Shown in pieces: positions 5,235 to 12,933 of a stretch of 13,854 nt of DNA. The stretch comes from an uncultured Prevotella sp. (GTDB lineage Bacteria; Bacteroidota; Bacteroidia; Bacteroidales; Bacteroidaceae): NCBI GenBank assembly GCA_937901345.1, contig CALCHM010000101.1:1-13854 (forward strand), in the 5' to 3' direction. A program made the translations under genes and the position numbers. The notes below the pieces were generated by a model. That model worked only from the letters and a program-made list of their open reading frames with translations. It ran no database searches and was not told the DNA's origin. Each line of letters starts with the position of its first letter. The first letter of the stretch is position 1.

Positions 5235-6530
5235 TTACCCCAACACCTTTTTCAACTCGTCCAAACTTGCACTAATGGGCACGCTTTGCTTTTCGCCCTT
5301 CATGAATTCTTGGAGCTTCTGAGGTATTTCAATTGCTTCACCAATGATACGCTCAATGGTTTCTTTAAACTTGGCAGGGTGAGCCGTTTCGAGGAAGACA
5401 CCAACCTCACCAGGTTCGAGTCCCTCAACGAGCGATTGATATCCGCAAGCACCGTGGGGATCGAGCAAGTATCCTTCTTGTTCCCACACACGCTTCACGG
5501 TGTCTGCAATCTGTGCGTCCGAGTATGCCGCACCGCTCATGTCCTTACAAATTGCCTCATGACTTTCGCCATAAAGGTCAAGAATGCGGGCAAAGTTACT
5601 GGGAGCGCCTACGTCCATAGCGTTAGCAATGGTGCAAACAGAGGCACGCGGTTCGTACTTACCCGTCTGCAGGTATTTGTAAACAATGTCATTGCTATTG
5701 TTTGCTGCAATAAAGCGCTTAATGGTGAGTCCCATGTGCTTACCAAAGAGACCTGCTGTCAAATTTCCGAAGTTACCGCTAGGCACAGCTACCACCATAT
5801 CCTTTTCCTTACCCATGCGCTTCAACTGTGCGTAAGCGTTGAAATAATAAAATGCTTGAGGGAGGAAGCGTGCAATGTTGATAGAATTTGCACTGGTAAG
5901 TTTGTGGCGCTTATTCAATTCTTCATCCATGAATGCAGCCTTCACGAGCGCTTGGCAGTCGTCGAAACATCCGTCCACCTCGATGGCGGTGATGTTTTGT
6001 CCTAAAGTCGTGAACTGCTTCTCCTGAATTTCGCTCACCTTGCCTTTGGGGTAAAGTACATAGACATGAATGCCGGGCACACCAAGGAAACCATTAGCTA
6101 CCGCGCTACCCGTATCACCCGAAGTGGCAACGAGTACATTCACGCGCTTCTGTTCGTTGTTCTGAATAAAGTGTGAAAGCAAGCGTGCCATGAAGCGACC
6201 GCCAACATCCTTAAACGCGAGCGTGGGACCATGGAAGAGTTCAAGCGCATAGATGTTTTCGCTCACAGGAACGACGGGCGTTTCGAAACTCAACGTATCG
6301 TCAACAATCGCACGGAGTTTGTCGGCAGGAACATCCTCGCCAAAGAATGCTTCAGCCACACGGAAGGAAATTTCCTGAAAACTCAGTTGGTCGATTGTGT
6401 CATAAAACTCCTTTGGAAGGGGTTTAATCGTGAGGGGCATATAAAGACCACGGTCAGCAGCAAGACCTGTAACAACTGCTTCTTCAAGAGTGGCATTTGC
6501 TGCTTGTTTGTTCGTGCTATAATACATCAT
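5235..6530 (-). CDS. thrC: Threonine synthase
   Basis: ThrC converts O-phosphohomoserine to threonine using pyridoxal phosphate in the cytoplasm. The 431-residue length suits the bacterial enzyme. The N-terminus has the ThrC-specific DRGLYMP segment (26-32) instead of the folds of other PLP synthases. The PLP lysine is Lys107 in the motif GPTLAFKD (101-108), and a phosphate-binding ATSGDTGSA loop follows about 30 residues later, as does the SANSINIAR segment typical of the family. The C-terminal part contains DPHGACGY and ETAHPAKF. It lies 47 bases after the ApgM-like gene on the same strand, a pairing that fits a threonine operon in which the upstream gene makes its substrate. A second Met at residue 2 could equally be the start. 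Confidence 0.96.
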   Translation of the reverse strand: MMYYSTNKQAANATLEEAVVTGLAADRGLYMPLTIKPLPKEFYDTIDQLSFQEISFRVAEAFFGEDVPADKLRAIVDDTLSFETPVVPVSENIYALELFHGPTLAFKDVGGRFMARLLSHFIQNNEQKRVNVLVATSGDTGSAVANGFLGVPGIHVYVLYPKGKVSEIQEKQFTTLGQNITAIEVDGCFDDCQALVKAAFMDEELNKRHKLTSANSINIARFLPQAFYYFNAYAQLKRMGKEKDMVVAVPSGNFGNLTAGLFGKHMGLTIKRFIAANNSNDIVYKYLQTGKYEPRASVCTIANAMDVGAPSNFARILDLYGESHEAICKDMSGAAYSDAQIADTVKRVWEQEGYLLDPHGACGYQSLVEGLEPGEVGVFLETAHPAKFKETIERIIGEAIEIPQKLQEFMKGEKQSVPISASLDELKKVLG

Positions 6531-6577
6531 AATAGTGTCTGTTTAGAGTTTAAGAATGGGGGGAAGAAAGCGTGTTG

Positions 6578-7792
6578 TTAATCTTTCTCCATAAAGGCGC
6601 GGATAAATTCATCTCGCTGAAGGAGTCCGTAACTTCCCTCTAACGCGGCTGTTTCGTCAAACGACTGCACAGCGTCGGGTTGAATATTGGGGTGCCAAAT
6701 AAGGAAAGGTACGGGTTCTGCCGTATGCGTGCGCAAACTGCAAGGCGTAGGATGGTCTGGGAGAATGGCTATCGCAACGGGTTCACTCCAAGAATTTACG
6801 GCCTCAAAAATGGGTTGCACCACTCTGCGGTCGAGATCTTCAATCGTACGCTTCTTGAGTTCGATGTTACCCTCATGACCTGCTTCGTCACTTGCCTCAA
6901 TGTGGAGGTAAACGAAATCCTGTTTTTGAAGTGCATCGAGCGCCACTGCTACTTTGTTTTCGTAATTCGTGTCGTAAAGTCCTGTTGCACCTTCAACTTC
7001 TGGTGTCTCGAATCCTGCGTAATGACCAATGCCGCGAATCAAGTCAACGGCTGAGATGACAGTGCCCGACTGGATTTCAGGGAATTTTTCGCTCAAGAGT
7101 TCCATCTTTGGACGGAAACCTCCACCCCAAGGCCAAATGCTATTCGCGGGGTCCTTGCCCTGCTCCATGCGGCGAAGGTTGACGGGATGGTTTTTCAAAA
7201 CCTCTTGCGAACGGAGGATTAAGTCGTTAATCAAATCCGCAGTTTCTTGTGCTTCGGGAACTTCTGCACGTACCATGCGAGGACGGAATGGTTGACCAGG
7301 AACGTCGTGAGGAGGAGTGCACGCAATGCGCTTGTCACCACCTTTAATCACTAAAAGATGACGGTATTGAATACCCGTGTGGAAACGCACACGTTCGTTA
7401 CCCAAGGCGTCTTGAAGGGCTTTCACCAATTCATCGGCTTCTTCCGTTGTGATGTGCCCTGCAGAGTGATTCTTAATACAATCTTCAGTAATGCAGATGA
7501 TGTTGCAACGTAAGGCAAGTTCGCCTGGTTGTAATTCAACACCAATGCTTGCCGCTTCAAGCGGACCGCGACCTTCATACACTTGCGTAAGGTCATATCC
7601 AAGAACAGACATGTTGGCCACTTCACTACCTGGATGAAATCCTGGAGCAACCGTAGCCAATCGCCCAGTACGCCCTCGACGCGCAAGTTCATCCATAAAG
7701 GGAGTTTCTGCTGCTTGAAGAAGGGTCTTACTACCGAGTGACTTAATAGGCCATCCAGCCATACCGTCGCCAAGAATAATGATGTGCTTCAT
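6578..7792 (-). CDS. apgM: ApgM-type phosphoglycerate mutase-like protein, probable homoserine kinase
   Basis: A 404-residue member of the alkaline-phosphatase superfamily, close to archaeal-type cofactor-independent phosphoglycerate mutase (COG3635). Metal-site and nucleophile motifs are visible: GDGMAGWP (8-15, Asp9 as metal ligand), GSEVANMSVLGYD (55-67, Ser56 as the phosphorylated residue), EASDEAGHEGN with metal-ligand Asp and His in the C-terminal half, and LPDHPTP followed by a late His. The family label predicts interconversion of 2- and 3-phosphoglycerate. However, this gene sits directly before thrC, and members of this family in Bacteroides and Desulfovibrio have, as I recall, been linked to homoserine phosphorylation. 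No ThrB of the GHMP class is present in the window. I therefore think homoserine kinase is the likelier role; sequence alone does not settle it. The ATG gives the canonical MKHIIILGDG start. Confidence 0.88.
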   Translation of the reverse strand: MKHIIILGDGMAGWPIKSLGSKTLLQAAETPFMDELARRGRTGRLATVAPGFHPGSEVANMSVLGYDLTQVYEGRGPLEAASIGVELQPGELALRCNIICITEDCIKNHSAGHITTEEADELVKALQDALGNERVRFHTGIQYRHLLVIKGGDKRIACTPPHDVPGQPFRPRMVRAEVPEAQETADLINDLILRSQEVLKNHPVNLRRMEQGKDPANSIWPWGGGFRPKMELLSEKFPEIQSGTVISAVDLIRGIGHYAGFETPEVEGATGLYDTNYENKVAVALDALQKQDFVYLHIEASDEAGHEGNIELKKRTIEDLDRRVVQPIFEAVNSWSEPVAIAILPDHPTPCSLRTHTAEPVPFLIWHPNIQPDAVQSFDETAALEGSYGLLQRDEFIRAFMEKD

Positions 7793-8340
7793 AGTGTATG
7801 AGTATTATGTTAGTCGCACAGAGGAGCAAATGAACACTACGCTCAACGTCCTGATGCGGAAATGTGTGAAAGTATTAATGGGGGATAAAACGAGTATGAT
7901 GTGCCACCAATGCACGGAGCAGAGGGTTGCACAAAATTCGCCACAGATGTGGTGAACGTAGCTACTGACGTAGCACAAAATGTTTACAAGGAAACAATAC
8001 GAGTGTACGAAAAAGGTGTTTCACATAGAAACACGAATAAAAGCCGCTACCCTCGAAGGGAAGTGGATGTCCCAGTGCCAAAATTTGTAGTCGCGATATG
8101 TACAAAAAATGCGTTCATTACGAATCCTGCGTTTGGGAATGTTAGTTAATTTTTGATATCTTTTTTTTAACGGAGATAGGAGATTGGAAATAGGAGAATG
8201 AATGAAGAGAAATGAAGAAACATATTCTCGCTACACCAATCCCTATGATGATTCCGTTCAAAAAAGCATCGTGTGCTTTTACTCTTAGTTAGTTGTGTCA
8301 GACGCGTTAGTCAGCGCCAGTAGTCTAGTTTGTTTGCTTG
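7793..8340 (-). promoter_or_regulatory. Long leader region upstream of the apgM-thrC operon
   Basis: About 540 bases without a convincing gene separate the apgM start from the nearest good leftward promoter. Visible structure includes a small hairpin near 7952-7974 (GCTAC/GTAGC), a purine-rich tract at 8170-8220 and a terminator-like hairpin at 8260-8280. A short leftward frame at 8220-8164 (about 18 codons) exists but has no support. An 82-codon rightward frame from GTG 7901 was judged unlikely to be a gene. I see no typical threonine leader peptide. Confidence 0.4.
8260..8280 (-). terminator. Terminator-like hairpin early in the apgM leader
   Basis: AAAAGCA (8262-8268) pairs with TGCTTTT (8274-8280) around a 5-base loop; read leftward it ends in T6. 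It lies about 55-75 bases after the predicted start of the leftward transcript. The stem is A/T-rich, so the terminator would be weak and could serve as an attenuator or as the end of a short RNA. Confidence 0.4.
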
Positions 8341-8371
8341 CAAATGTATAAAGAAATATATTAACTCCAAG
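8341..8371 (-). promoter_or_regulatory. Leftward promoter upstream of the apgM-thrC leader
   Basis: On the minus strand: -7 element TACATTTG (8348 to 8341), exact TAnnTTTG, and -33 element CTTG (8371 to 8368), one base from TTTG, separated by 19 bases. Transcription would start near 8334 and run toward apgM. Confidence 0.6.
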
Positions 8372-8556
8372 ACTTTTTGCAACGAAAATAAGAAAATTGC
8401 TAACTTTTTATCATTTGAATGTCGCAAAACCGGAAATTCTGCTCACTCGCTCTCGATTTGTGCAGAAAAAACGGCGTTTGTTCACATCGTTGCGCTGCTT
8501 TTCAAGACACCAATGCGACATGTTGTTATAGGTGTGTTACTTAAATCTTGCCAAAT

Positions 8557-8587
8557 TTCGGTATTCTGTGATTTATCCTTATCTTTG
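8557..8587 (+). promoter_or_regulatory. Likely frr promoter
   Basis: The -7 element TATCTTTG (8580-8587) is an exact TAnnTTTG match. The -33 position (8556-8560) has only TTTCG, a weak match. The leader would be about 80 bases. It diverges from the leftward promoter at 8341-8371. Confidence 0.5.
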
Positions 8588-8673
8588 CCAAGCAAATACG
8601 CAGGGGAACATTCCCCAAACAGCGAACTATATATTAATATAATAATATCAACAACCATAATTACAAAATCACA

Positions 8674-9234
8674 ATGTTTGACGTGAAAGATTGCCTTGCT
8701 CAGTGCGAGGAAAAAATGGAAATGAGCGTAATGCACCTCGAAGAAACCCTTTCTCACATCCGTGCAGGTAAGGCTAATGTGCATATCCTTGATGAAATTC
8801 GTGTGAACTCTTACGGTTCAATGGTGCCTATTAATAATGTTGCTGCCATCACTACTCCCGATGCGCGCACTATTGCCATCAAACCCTGGGATAAGTCTAT
8901 GTTCCACCACATTGAGAAGGCGATTATCGACTCTAACGTTGGTATCATGCCCGAAAACAATGGTGAAGTGATTCGTCTCGGCATTCCTCCCCTCACCGAA
9001 GAGCGTCGCCGCGATTTGACAAAGCAGTGTAACGGTCATGGCGAAGAAGCGAAGATTGCTATCCGCAACGTGCGCCGTGACGGTATCGAAAAGATGAAGA
9101 AGGCCGTGAAGGACGGACTTTCTGAAGACATCGAAAAGGACTCTGAAGCAACATTGCAGAAGATCCACGACAAGATGGTGAAGAAGGTTGAAGAATTGCT
9201 CGCTGAAAAGAGCAAGGAAATCATGACGGTGTAA
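8674..9234 (+). CDS. frr: Ribosome recycling factor
   Basis: The 186-residue protein has the standard length and sequence of RRF, which together with EF-G splits post-termination ribosomes so that subunits can be reused. Hallmarks are the ETLSHIRAGKANVHILD segment (about 24-40), where the family has a conserved SxxRTGRAxxxLLD-like stretch, then VPINNVAAITTPDARTIAIKPWDK (about 51-74), NVGIMPENNGEVIRLGIPPLTEERRRDL (about 88-115), and a long charged C-terminal helix. The ATG gives MFDVKDCL, with no long N-terminal extension. No pyrH or tsf is adjacent on the left; a leftward leader lies there instead. To the right, rsgA follows after about 117 bases holding an inverted repeat, so the two translation-related genes may be expressed together or separately. 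Confidence 0.97.
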   Translation: MFDVKDCLAQCEEKMEMSVMHLEETLSHIRAGKANVHILDEIRVNSYGSMVPINNVAAITTPDARTIAIKPWDKSMFHHIEKAIIDSNVGIMPENNGEVIRLGIPPLTEERRRDLTKQCNGHGEEAKIAIRNVRRDGIEKMKKAVKDGLSEDIEKDSEATLQKIHDKMVKKVEELLAEKSKEIMTV

Positions 9235-9254
9235 GTTGGAAATAAGAATATAGA

Positions 9255-9315
9255 AAGGAGAAAGGAGAAAACCATGCGGGACACTATCGCGCCAGCAACT
9301 TTCTCCTTTCTCCTT
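9255..9315 (+). terminator. Purine/pyrimidine inverted repeat between frr and rsgA
   Basis: A 16-bp perfect inverted repeat, AAGGAGAAAGGAGAAA (9255-9270) with TTTCTCCTTTCTCCTT (9300-9315), loop of 29 bases, followed by further T/C-rich sequence. It may end the frr transcript. The right arm continues as a homopyrimidine tract to about 9350, up to the rsgA start. Confidence 0.6.
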
Positions 9316-9351
9316 TTTCCTTTCTCATTTCTCCTCTCTCCTTTATTTTTT

Positions 9352-10290
9352 ATGCACGGAAAAGTTATTCGAAATACCGGATCATGGTATGAAGTGCGCA
9401 CGGACGATGGGCGCATTCTGGAATGTAAAGTTAAGGGCAACTTCCGCCTGCGTGGCATTCGCTCTACCAACCCCGTTGCCGTTGGCGATGGGGTGACGGT
9501 GCGTGAAGGTGCGGCGGGCGAAGCGGCATTTATCACAGAGATTGACGAGCGCCGCAACTACATCATCCGCAAAGCCTCTAACCTGTCTAAACAAAGTCAC
9601 ATCCTCGCGGCAAATGTTGACCTCGCCGTATTGGTCATCACCATTGCGCGCCCCGAAACGACCACAACGTTCATCGACCGCTTCTTGGCGTCTGCCGAGG
9701 CTTATCGCGTCCCCGTTGTGTTGCTCTTCAACAAGATGGACGACCTTACGGACGAGGAACGCACCGTGGCCGACTACCTCATGGCGATGTACCGCCTCGT
9801 GGGCTACGACTGCTATGCTGTTTCCGCCCTGCGTGAAGAAGGCATTGATGCGTTGCGAGCGATTATGAAAGACAAGACCACCCTACTCGCGGGACACTCG
9901 GGTGTAGGAAAGAGCACACTGATGAATGTGCTCATCCCCGGAGCCAACGTAAAGACCGCCGCCATTTCCGACGCTCACGGTGCAGGGATGCACACAACGA
10001 CCTTCAGCGAACTCCGTGACCTCCCCTTTGGCGGTAGCATCATCGACATTCCCGGCATCAAGGGGTTCGGAACGTTCAACATGGAACCCGAAGAGGTGGC
10101 GCATTACTTCCGCGACATCTTCGAAATCTCCCACAACTGCCGCTTCAACAACTGCATGCACATCAACGAACCCGGTTGCGCCGTGCTCGAAGCGCTCGAA
10201 TCTCACCAACTCGCCCCCACCCGCTACGCCTCCTACCTCTCCATGCTGGAAGACAAAGAAGAAGGCAAATACCGAGCAGGACAGAAATAG
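9352..10290 (+). CDS. rsgA: Ribosome small-subunit-dependent GTPase A
   Basis: RsgA is a circularly permuted GTPase that checks and finishes maturation of the 30S subunit. The 312-residue product shows its order of elements: an N-terminal OB-fold (about 1-65), then G4 NKMD (127-130) and G5 SAL (158-160) before the P-loop GHSGVGKS (181-188) and the G3 DIPG (232-235). The zinc-binding end is intact, with Cys263, Cys268, His270 and Cys276. An in-frame ATG at 9274 would add 26 residues that are mostly Phe, Leu and Ser, encoded by the pyrimidine tract. They do not match the family, so the ATG at 9352 (MHGKVIRNTG) is preferred. It follows frr and is followed by the accessory hsdM-fic block. Confidence 0.96.
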   Translation: MHGKVIRNTGSWYEVRTDDGRILECKVKGNFRLRGIRSTNPVAVGDGVTVREGAAGEAAFITEIDERRNYIIRKASNLSKQSHILAANVDLAVLVITIARPETTTTFIDRFLASAEAYRVPVVLLFNKMDDLTDEERTVADYLMAMYRLVGYDCYAVSALREEGIDALRAIMKDKTTLLAGHSGVGKSTLMNVLIPGANVKTAAISDAHGAGMHTTTFSELRDLPFGGSIIDIPGIKGFGTFNMEPEEVAHYFRDIFEISHNCRFNNCMHINEPGCAVLEALESHQLAPTRYASYLSMLEDKEEGKYRAGQK

Positions 10291-10374
10291 CGAATTTCTT
10301 TGATCTCACGCTACAAACTTAAAGTGAGACAAGAAAAATCATTCGCGCGAAACCATAAAACCAAGCATAAAACC

Positions 10375-10437
10375 GACCTTAGAGTCCTTAAAGACCTTAG
10401 AGACCTTAGAGACCCTAAAGACCCTAGAGACCTTACA
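10375..10437. repeat. Seven 9-bp tandem units (GACCYTARA-like) before hsdM
   Basis: Units start at 10375, 10384, 10393, 10402, 10411, 10420 and 10429, reading GACCTTAGA, GTCCTTAAA, GACCTTAGA, GACCTTAGA, GACCCTAAA, GACCCTAGA and GACCTTACA, followed by related ACCTCAAA sequence up to about 10450. The hsdM start lies 19 bases after the array. A frame through it would read DLRDLKDP repeats, which I regard as a by-product. Similar simple repeats upstream of genes are, to my recollection, common in Bacteroidales. Its length could vary by slippage. Confidence 0.82.
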
Positions 10438-10456
10438 ACCTCAAAACCTCAACATT

Positions 10457-11950
10457 ATGATTACCGGCGAAATAAAAACCCGCATAGACTCCATCTGGGA
10501 TACCTTCTGGACAGGCGGTATCACCAATTCCATCACCATTCTGGAGCAGATGACCTATCTCTTCTTTGCCAAGATGCTGGACGATGCTCAGCGCATGAAG
10601 GAGGCCAGTGCCAATGTCATGGGCGTGGCGGTGAAGGACCCCACCTTCCGCGAGGGTCTCTGGCACAATCCCGAAACCGACCGCCAGGTGCCCTACGAGT
10701 CACTGCGCTGGAGCGTCTTCCGCAATATGGAGGCCGAGGCTATGTACAATATCATCAGCAAGGACGTGTTCATCTTCATCAAGACTCTCAATAGTGGCAA
10801 GGAGAGTGCCTACAGTCGTTTCATGGCCAATGCTACCTTCCTCATCCAGAGTCCGCGCACACTGGTCAAGATAGTGGAGGGCATCAACGCTCTGGATATG
10901 AACAACCGCGATACCATGGGTGATGTCTACGAGTACGTTCTGGGCAAGATGGCTGCCAGTGGCAACAACGGACAGTTTCGCACTCCGCGCCACATCATAC
11001 GCATGATGGTGGAACTGATGCAGCCCACGCTGAAGGATACCATCTGCGACCCTGCCATGGGTTCGGCTGGCTTCATCGTGGAGAGCGCCAAATACATCCA
11101 GCAGCACTACAAGAAGGAACTGCTCAAGCGCGAGCATGCCGACCACTACAAGAGCGGCATGCTCCACGGCTTCGACACCGATGCCACCATGCTCCGCATC
11201 GGTGCCATGAACCTCATGCTTCACGGTGTGGACAATCCTGGCATTGCCTATCGCGACAGCCTCTCTACGGACAATACCGACGAGGAGCGCTATTCGCTCT
11301 GTCTGGCCAACCCTCCCTTTACGGGCAGTCTGGACAACGAGGCGGTGAGCAAGTCGCTCCTTGCCATCACCAAGACCAAGAAGACGGAACTGCTCTTCCT
11401 TGCCCTCTTCATTCGCATGCTGCAGACGGGTGGACGCTGCGCCAGCATCGTGCCCGACGGTGTGCTCTTTGGCAACAGCACGGGTCACAAGTCCATACGC
11501 CGTGCGCTCATCGACCAGCACCGCCTCCAGGCCGTCATCTCCATGCCCTCGGGGGTATTCCAGCCCTATAGCGGTGTGAGCACAGCCATCGTCATCTTCA
11601 CCAAGACAAATGCCGGCGGCACGGACCATGTGTGGTTCTACGACATGCGTGCCGATGGCTACTCGCTCGACCAGAAACGCTCCGAAGTCAGCGACAACGA
11701 CATCCCCGACATCATTCAGCGCTTCCACAACCTCGATGCCGAGGCCGCTCGCTCGCGCAAGGACCAGTCCTTCCTCGTGCCCGTGGCAGAGATACGTGAG
11801 AAGGACTACGACCTCTCCATTAATAAATATAAGGAGGTGGAGCGCGAACAGGTGGTGTACGATGCTCCAGAGGTAATTATGGAGCGCATTGTGCAGTTGG
11901 AGCGCGAAATTAATAGTGCATTTGATGAATTGAAAAAACAATTACAATGA
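10457..11950 (+). CDS. hsdM: Type I restriction-modification system, N6-adenine methyltransferase subunit HsdM
   Basis: HsdM transfers a methyl group from S-adenosylmethionine to adenine and, with HsdS, forms the modification complex of type I systems. The 497-residue protein has an N-terminal helical domain (about 1-150), the NGQFRTPRHI segment (171-180) typical of HsdM, motif I DPAMGSAGF (198-206) for SAM binding, GFDTD (238-242) and the catalytic motif IV NPPF (285-288). A partner-contact helical end (SINKYKEVE onward, then a VQLEREINSAFDELKKQL coiled helix) finishes it. All key residues are present, so the enzyme should be active if it has a specificity subunit, but neither hsdS nor hsdR is in the window. 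GC is about 61% in 11641-11820 (109 of 180 counted) but falls to 40% in 11821-11950 (52 of 130), a break near the 3' end. Its stop overlaps the start of the fic gene (ATGA). Confidence 0.95.
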   Translation: MITGEIKTRIDSIWDTFWTGGITNSITILEQMTYLFFAKMLDDAQRMKEASANVMGVAVKDPTFREGLWHNPETDRQVPYESLRWSVFRNMEAEAMYNIISKDVFIFIKTLNSGKESAYSRFMANATFLIQSPRTLVKIVEGINALDMNNRDTMGDVYEYVLGKMAASGNNGQFRTPRHIIRMMVELMQPTLKDTICDPAMGSAGFIVESAKYIQQHYKKELLKREHADHYKSGMLHGFDTDATMLRIGAMNLMLHGVDNPGIAYRDSLSTDNTDEERYSLCLANPPFTGSLDNEAVSKSLLAITKTKKTELLFLALFIRMLQTGGRCASIVPDGVLFGNSTGHKSIRRALIDQHRLQAVISMPSGVFQPYSGVSTAIVIFTKTNAGGTDHVWFYDMRADGYSLDQKRSEVSDNDIPDIIQRFHNLDAEAARSRKDQSFLVPVAEIREKDYDLSINKYKEVEREQVVYDAPEVIMERIVQLEREINSAFDELKKQLQ

Positions 11951-12933
11951 ACTACACCCCTCCCTTTACGTTGACAGACGAGATGATGTCGCTTGTTGCG
12001 GAAATAGCAGAGATTGTCGGAAAGATTTCGGCTACAGCAGCGCAGCTTCCCCAGCCTCATTTACGAAAGGAAAACCGAATCAAGACCATTCAGTCGTCAT
12101 TGGCAATAGAGAATAATTCGCTTACCATTGAACAGGTGACCGCCATTATCGAAGGTAAGCGCGTTTTAGGTGCGCCTAATGAAATTCAAGAGGTGCGCAA
12201 TGCGATTGATGCTTACGAATTATTGCTGGAGTTGAATCCTTTTGAGGAGAAAGACTTATTACGTGCGCATCAGCTGATGATGACCGACCTTGTGCGCGAA
12301 AATGGCAGATATCGTTCTGGAGGCGTGGGAATCTTCAATGGCGAGCAATGCGTGCACATGGCGCCTCCTGCTATGCGTGTACCCACATTGATGGAGGATT
12401 TGCTTCAATGGGTACGCACCACGAAGACGCACCCCCTCATAAGCAGTTGCGTGTTTCACTATGAATTTGAATTTATCCATCCCTTTGCCGATGGCAATGG
12501 ACGCATGGGGCGCATGTGGCAAACGCTTCTTCTCATGCAATGGAATCCTATCTTTGCATGGATACCTGTAGAAACATTGGTTAAAGAGCATCAAAAAGAT
12601 TATTATGACGCTATAGCACAAAGCGACCGAGAGGCGTCCAGCACACCTTTCATCATCTTTATGCTACGCTGCTTGCTTCAAACCATACAAGAAATGGTAG
12701 AAAGTAACCCAAAAAGTAACCCAAAAAGTAACCCAAAAAGTAACCCAAAAAGTTCTGAAAAGATTTTGGATGCGATGTGTGCCAATCCACAACTTACCAT
12801 TAAAGATTTGCAAGAGGTTACGGGTCTGTCAGAAAGCGGTGTGAAAAAAATTATCCGCTCTCTGCGTGCTGACGGAGTCATTGAGCGTGTGGGCGGTAAT
12901 AAAGGGGGCTTTTGGAAAGTGAACCGTAACTAA
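11947..12933 (+). CDS. Fic/DOC family protein with C-terminal winged helix
   Basis: Fic proteins usually transfer AMP from ATP to a hydroxyl of a target protein. The 328-residue protein has an N-terminal inhibitory helix motif S51-x-x-x-E55-N56 (SSLAIENN), which in this class blocks the active site, so autoinhibition is expected. The catalytic loop HPFADGNGRMGR (178-189) matches HxFx(D/E)GNGRxxR with the essential His178. A flap-like segment lies near 127-137. Residues 253-269 are four NPKS units, followed by a winged helix-turn-helix domain (about 271-325, LTIKDLQEVTGLSESGVKKIIRSLRADGVIERVG). The gene overlaps hsdM by four bases, so translation is probably coupled. Its GC content (about 46% in three sampled 60-base lines) is far below that of hsdM. 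The target is unknown; a DNA-binding autoregulatory role for the last domain is plausible. Confidence 0.93.
   Translation: MNYTPPFTLTDEMMSLVAEIAEIVGKISATAAQLPQPHLRKENRIKTIQSSLAIENNSLTIEQVTAIIEGKRVLGAPNEIQEVRNAIDAYELLLELNPFEEKDLLRAHQLMMTDLVRENGRYRSGGVGIFNGEQCVHMAPPAMRVPTLMEDLLQWVRTTKTHPLISSCVFHYEFEFIHPFADGNGRMGRMWQTLLLMQWNPIFAWIPVETLVKEHQKDYYDAIAQSDREASSTPFIIFMLRCLLQTIQEMVESNPKSNPKSNPKSNPKSSEKILDAMCANPQLTIKDLQEVTGLSESGVKKIIRSLRADGVIERVGGNKGGFWKVNRN
12703..12750 (+). repeat. Four 12-bp units within the fic gene (NPKS linker)
   Basis: AGTAACCCAAAA is repeated at 12703, 12715, 12727 and 12739, encoding Ser-Asn-Pro-Lys four times between the Fic domain and the winged helix. Changes in copy number would alter linker length without shifting the frame. 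Confidence 0.95.

Noticed and set aside
7901..8149. 82-codon rightward frame with GTG start
   Set aside because: It has no promoter, no family resemblance and a Thr/Val-rich composition; it lies in the leader of the leftward threonine operon. It remains a weak possibility only.
8330..8686. 118-codon rightward frame ahead of frr
   Set aside because: It overlaps both promoters and the frr start and has the composition of intergenic DNA.
10300..10794. 164-codon frame beginning with DLRDLKDP repeats
   Set aside because: The first part is the 9-bp array and the rest is an out-of-frame reading of hsdM.
10700..11941. 413-codon leftward frame opposite hsdM
   Set aside because: It is rich in His, Val, Gly and Leu as expected for the complement of a GC-rich gene, and hsdM on the other strand has all catalytic motifs.
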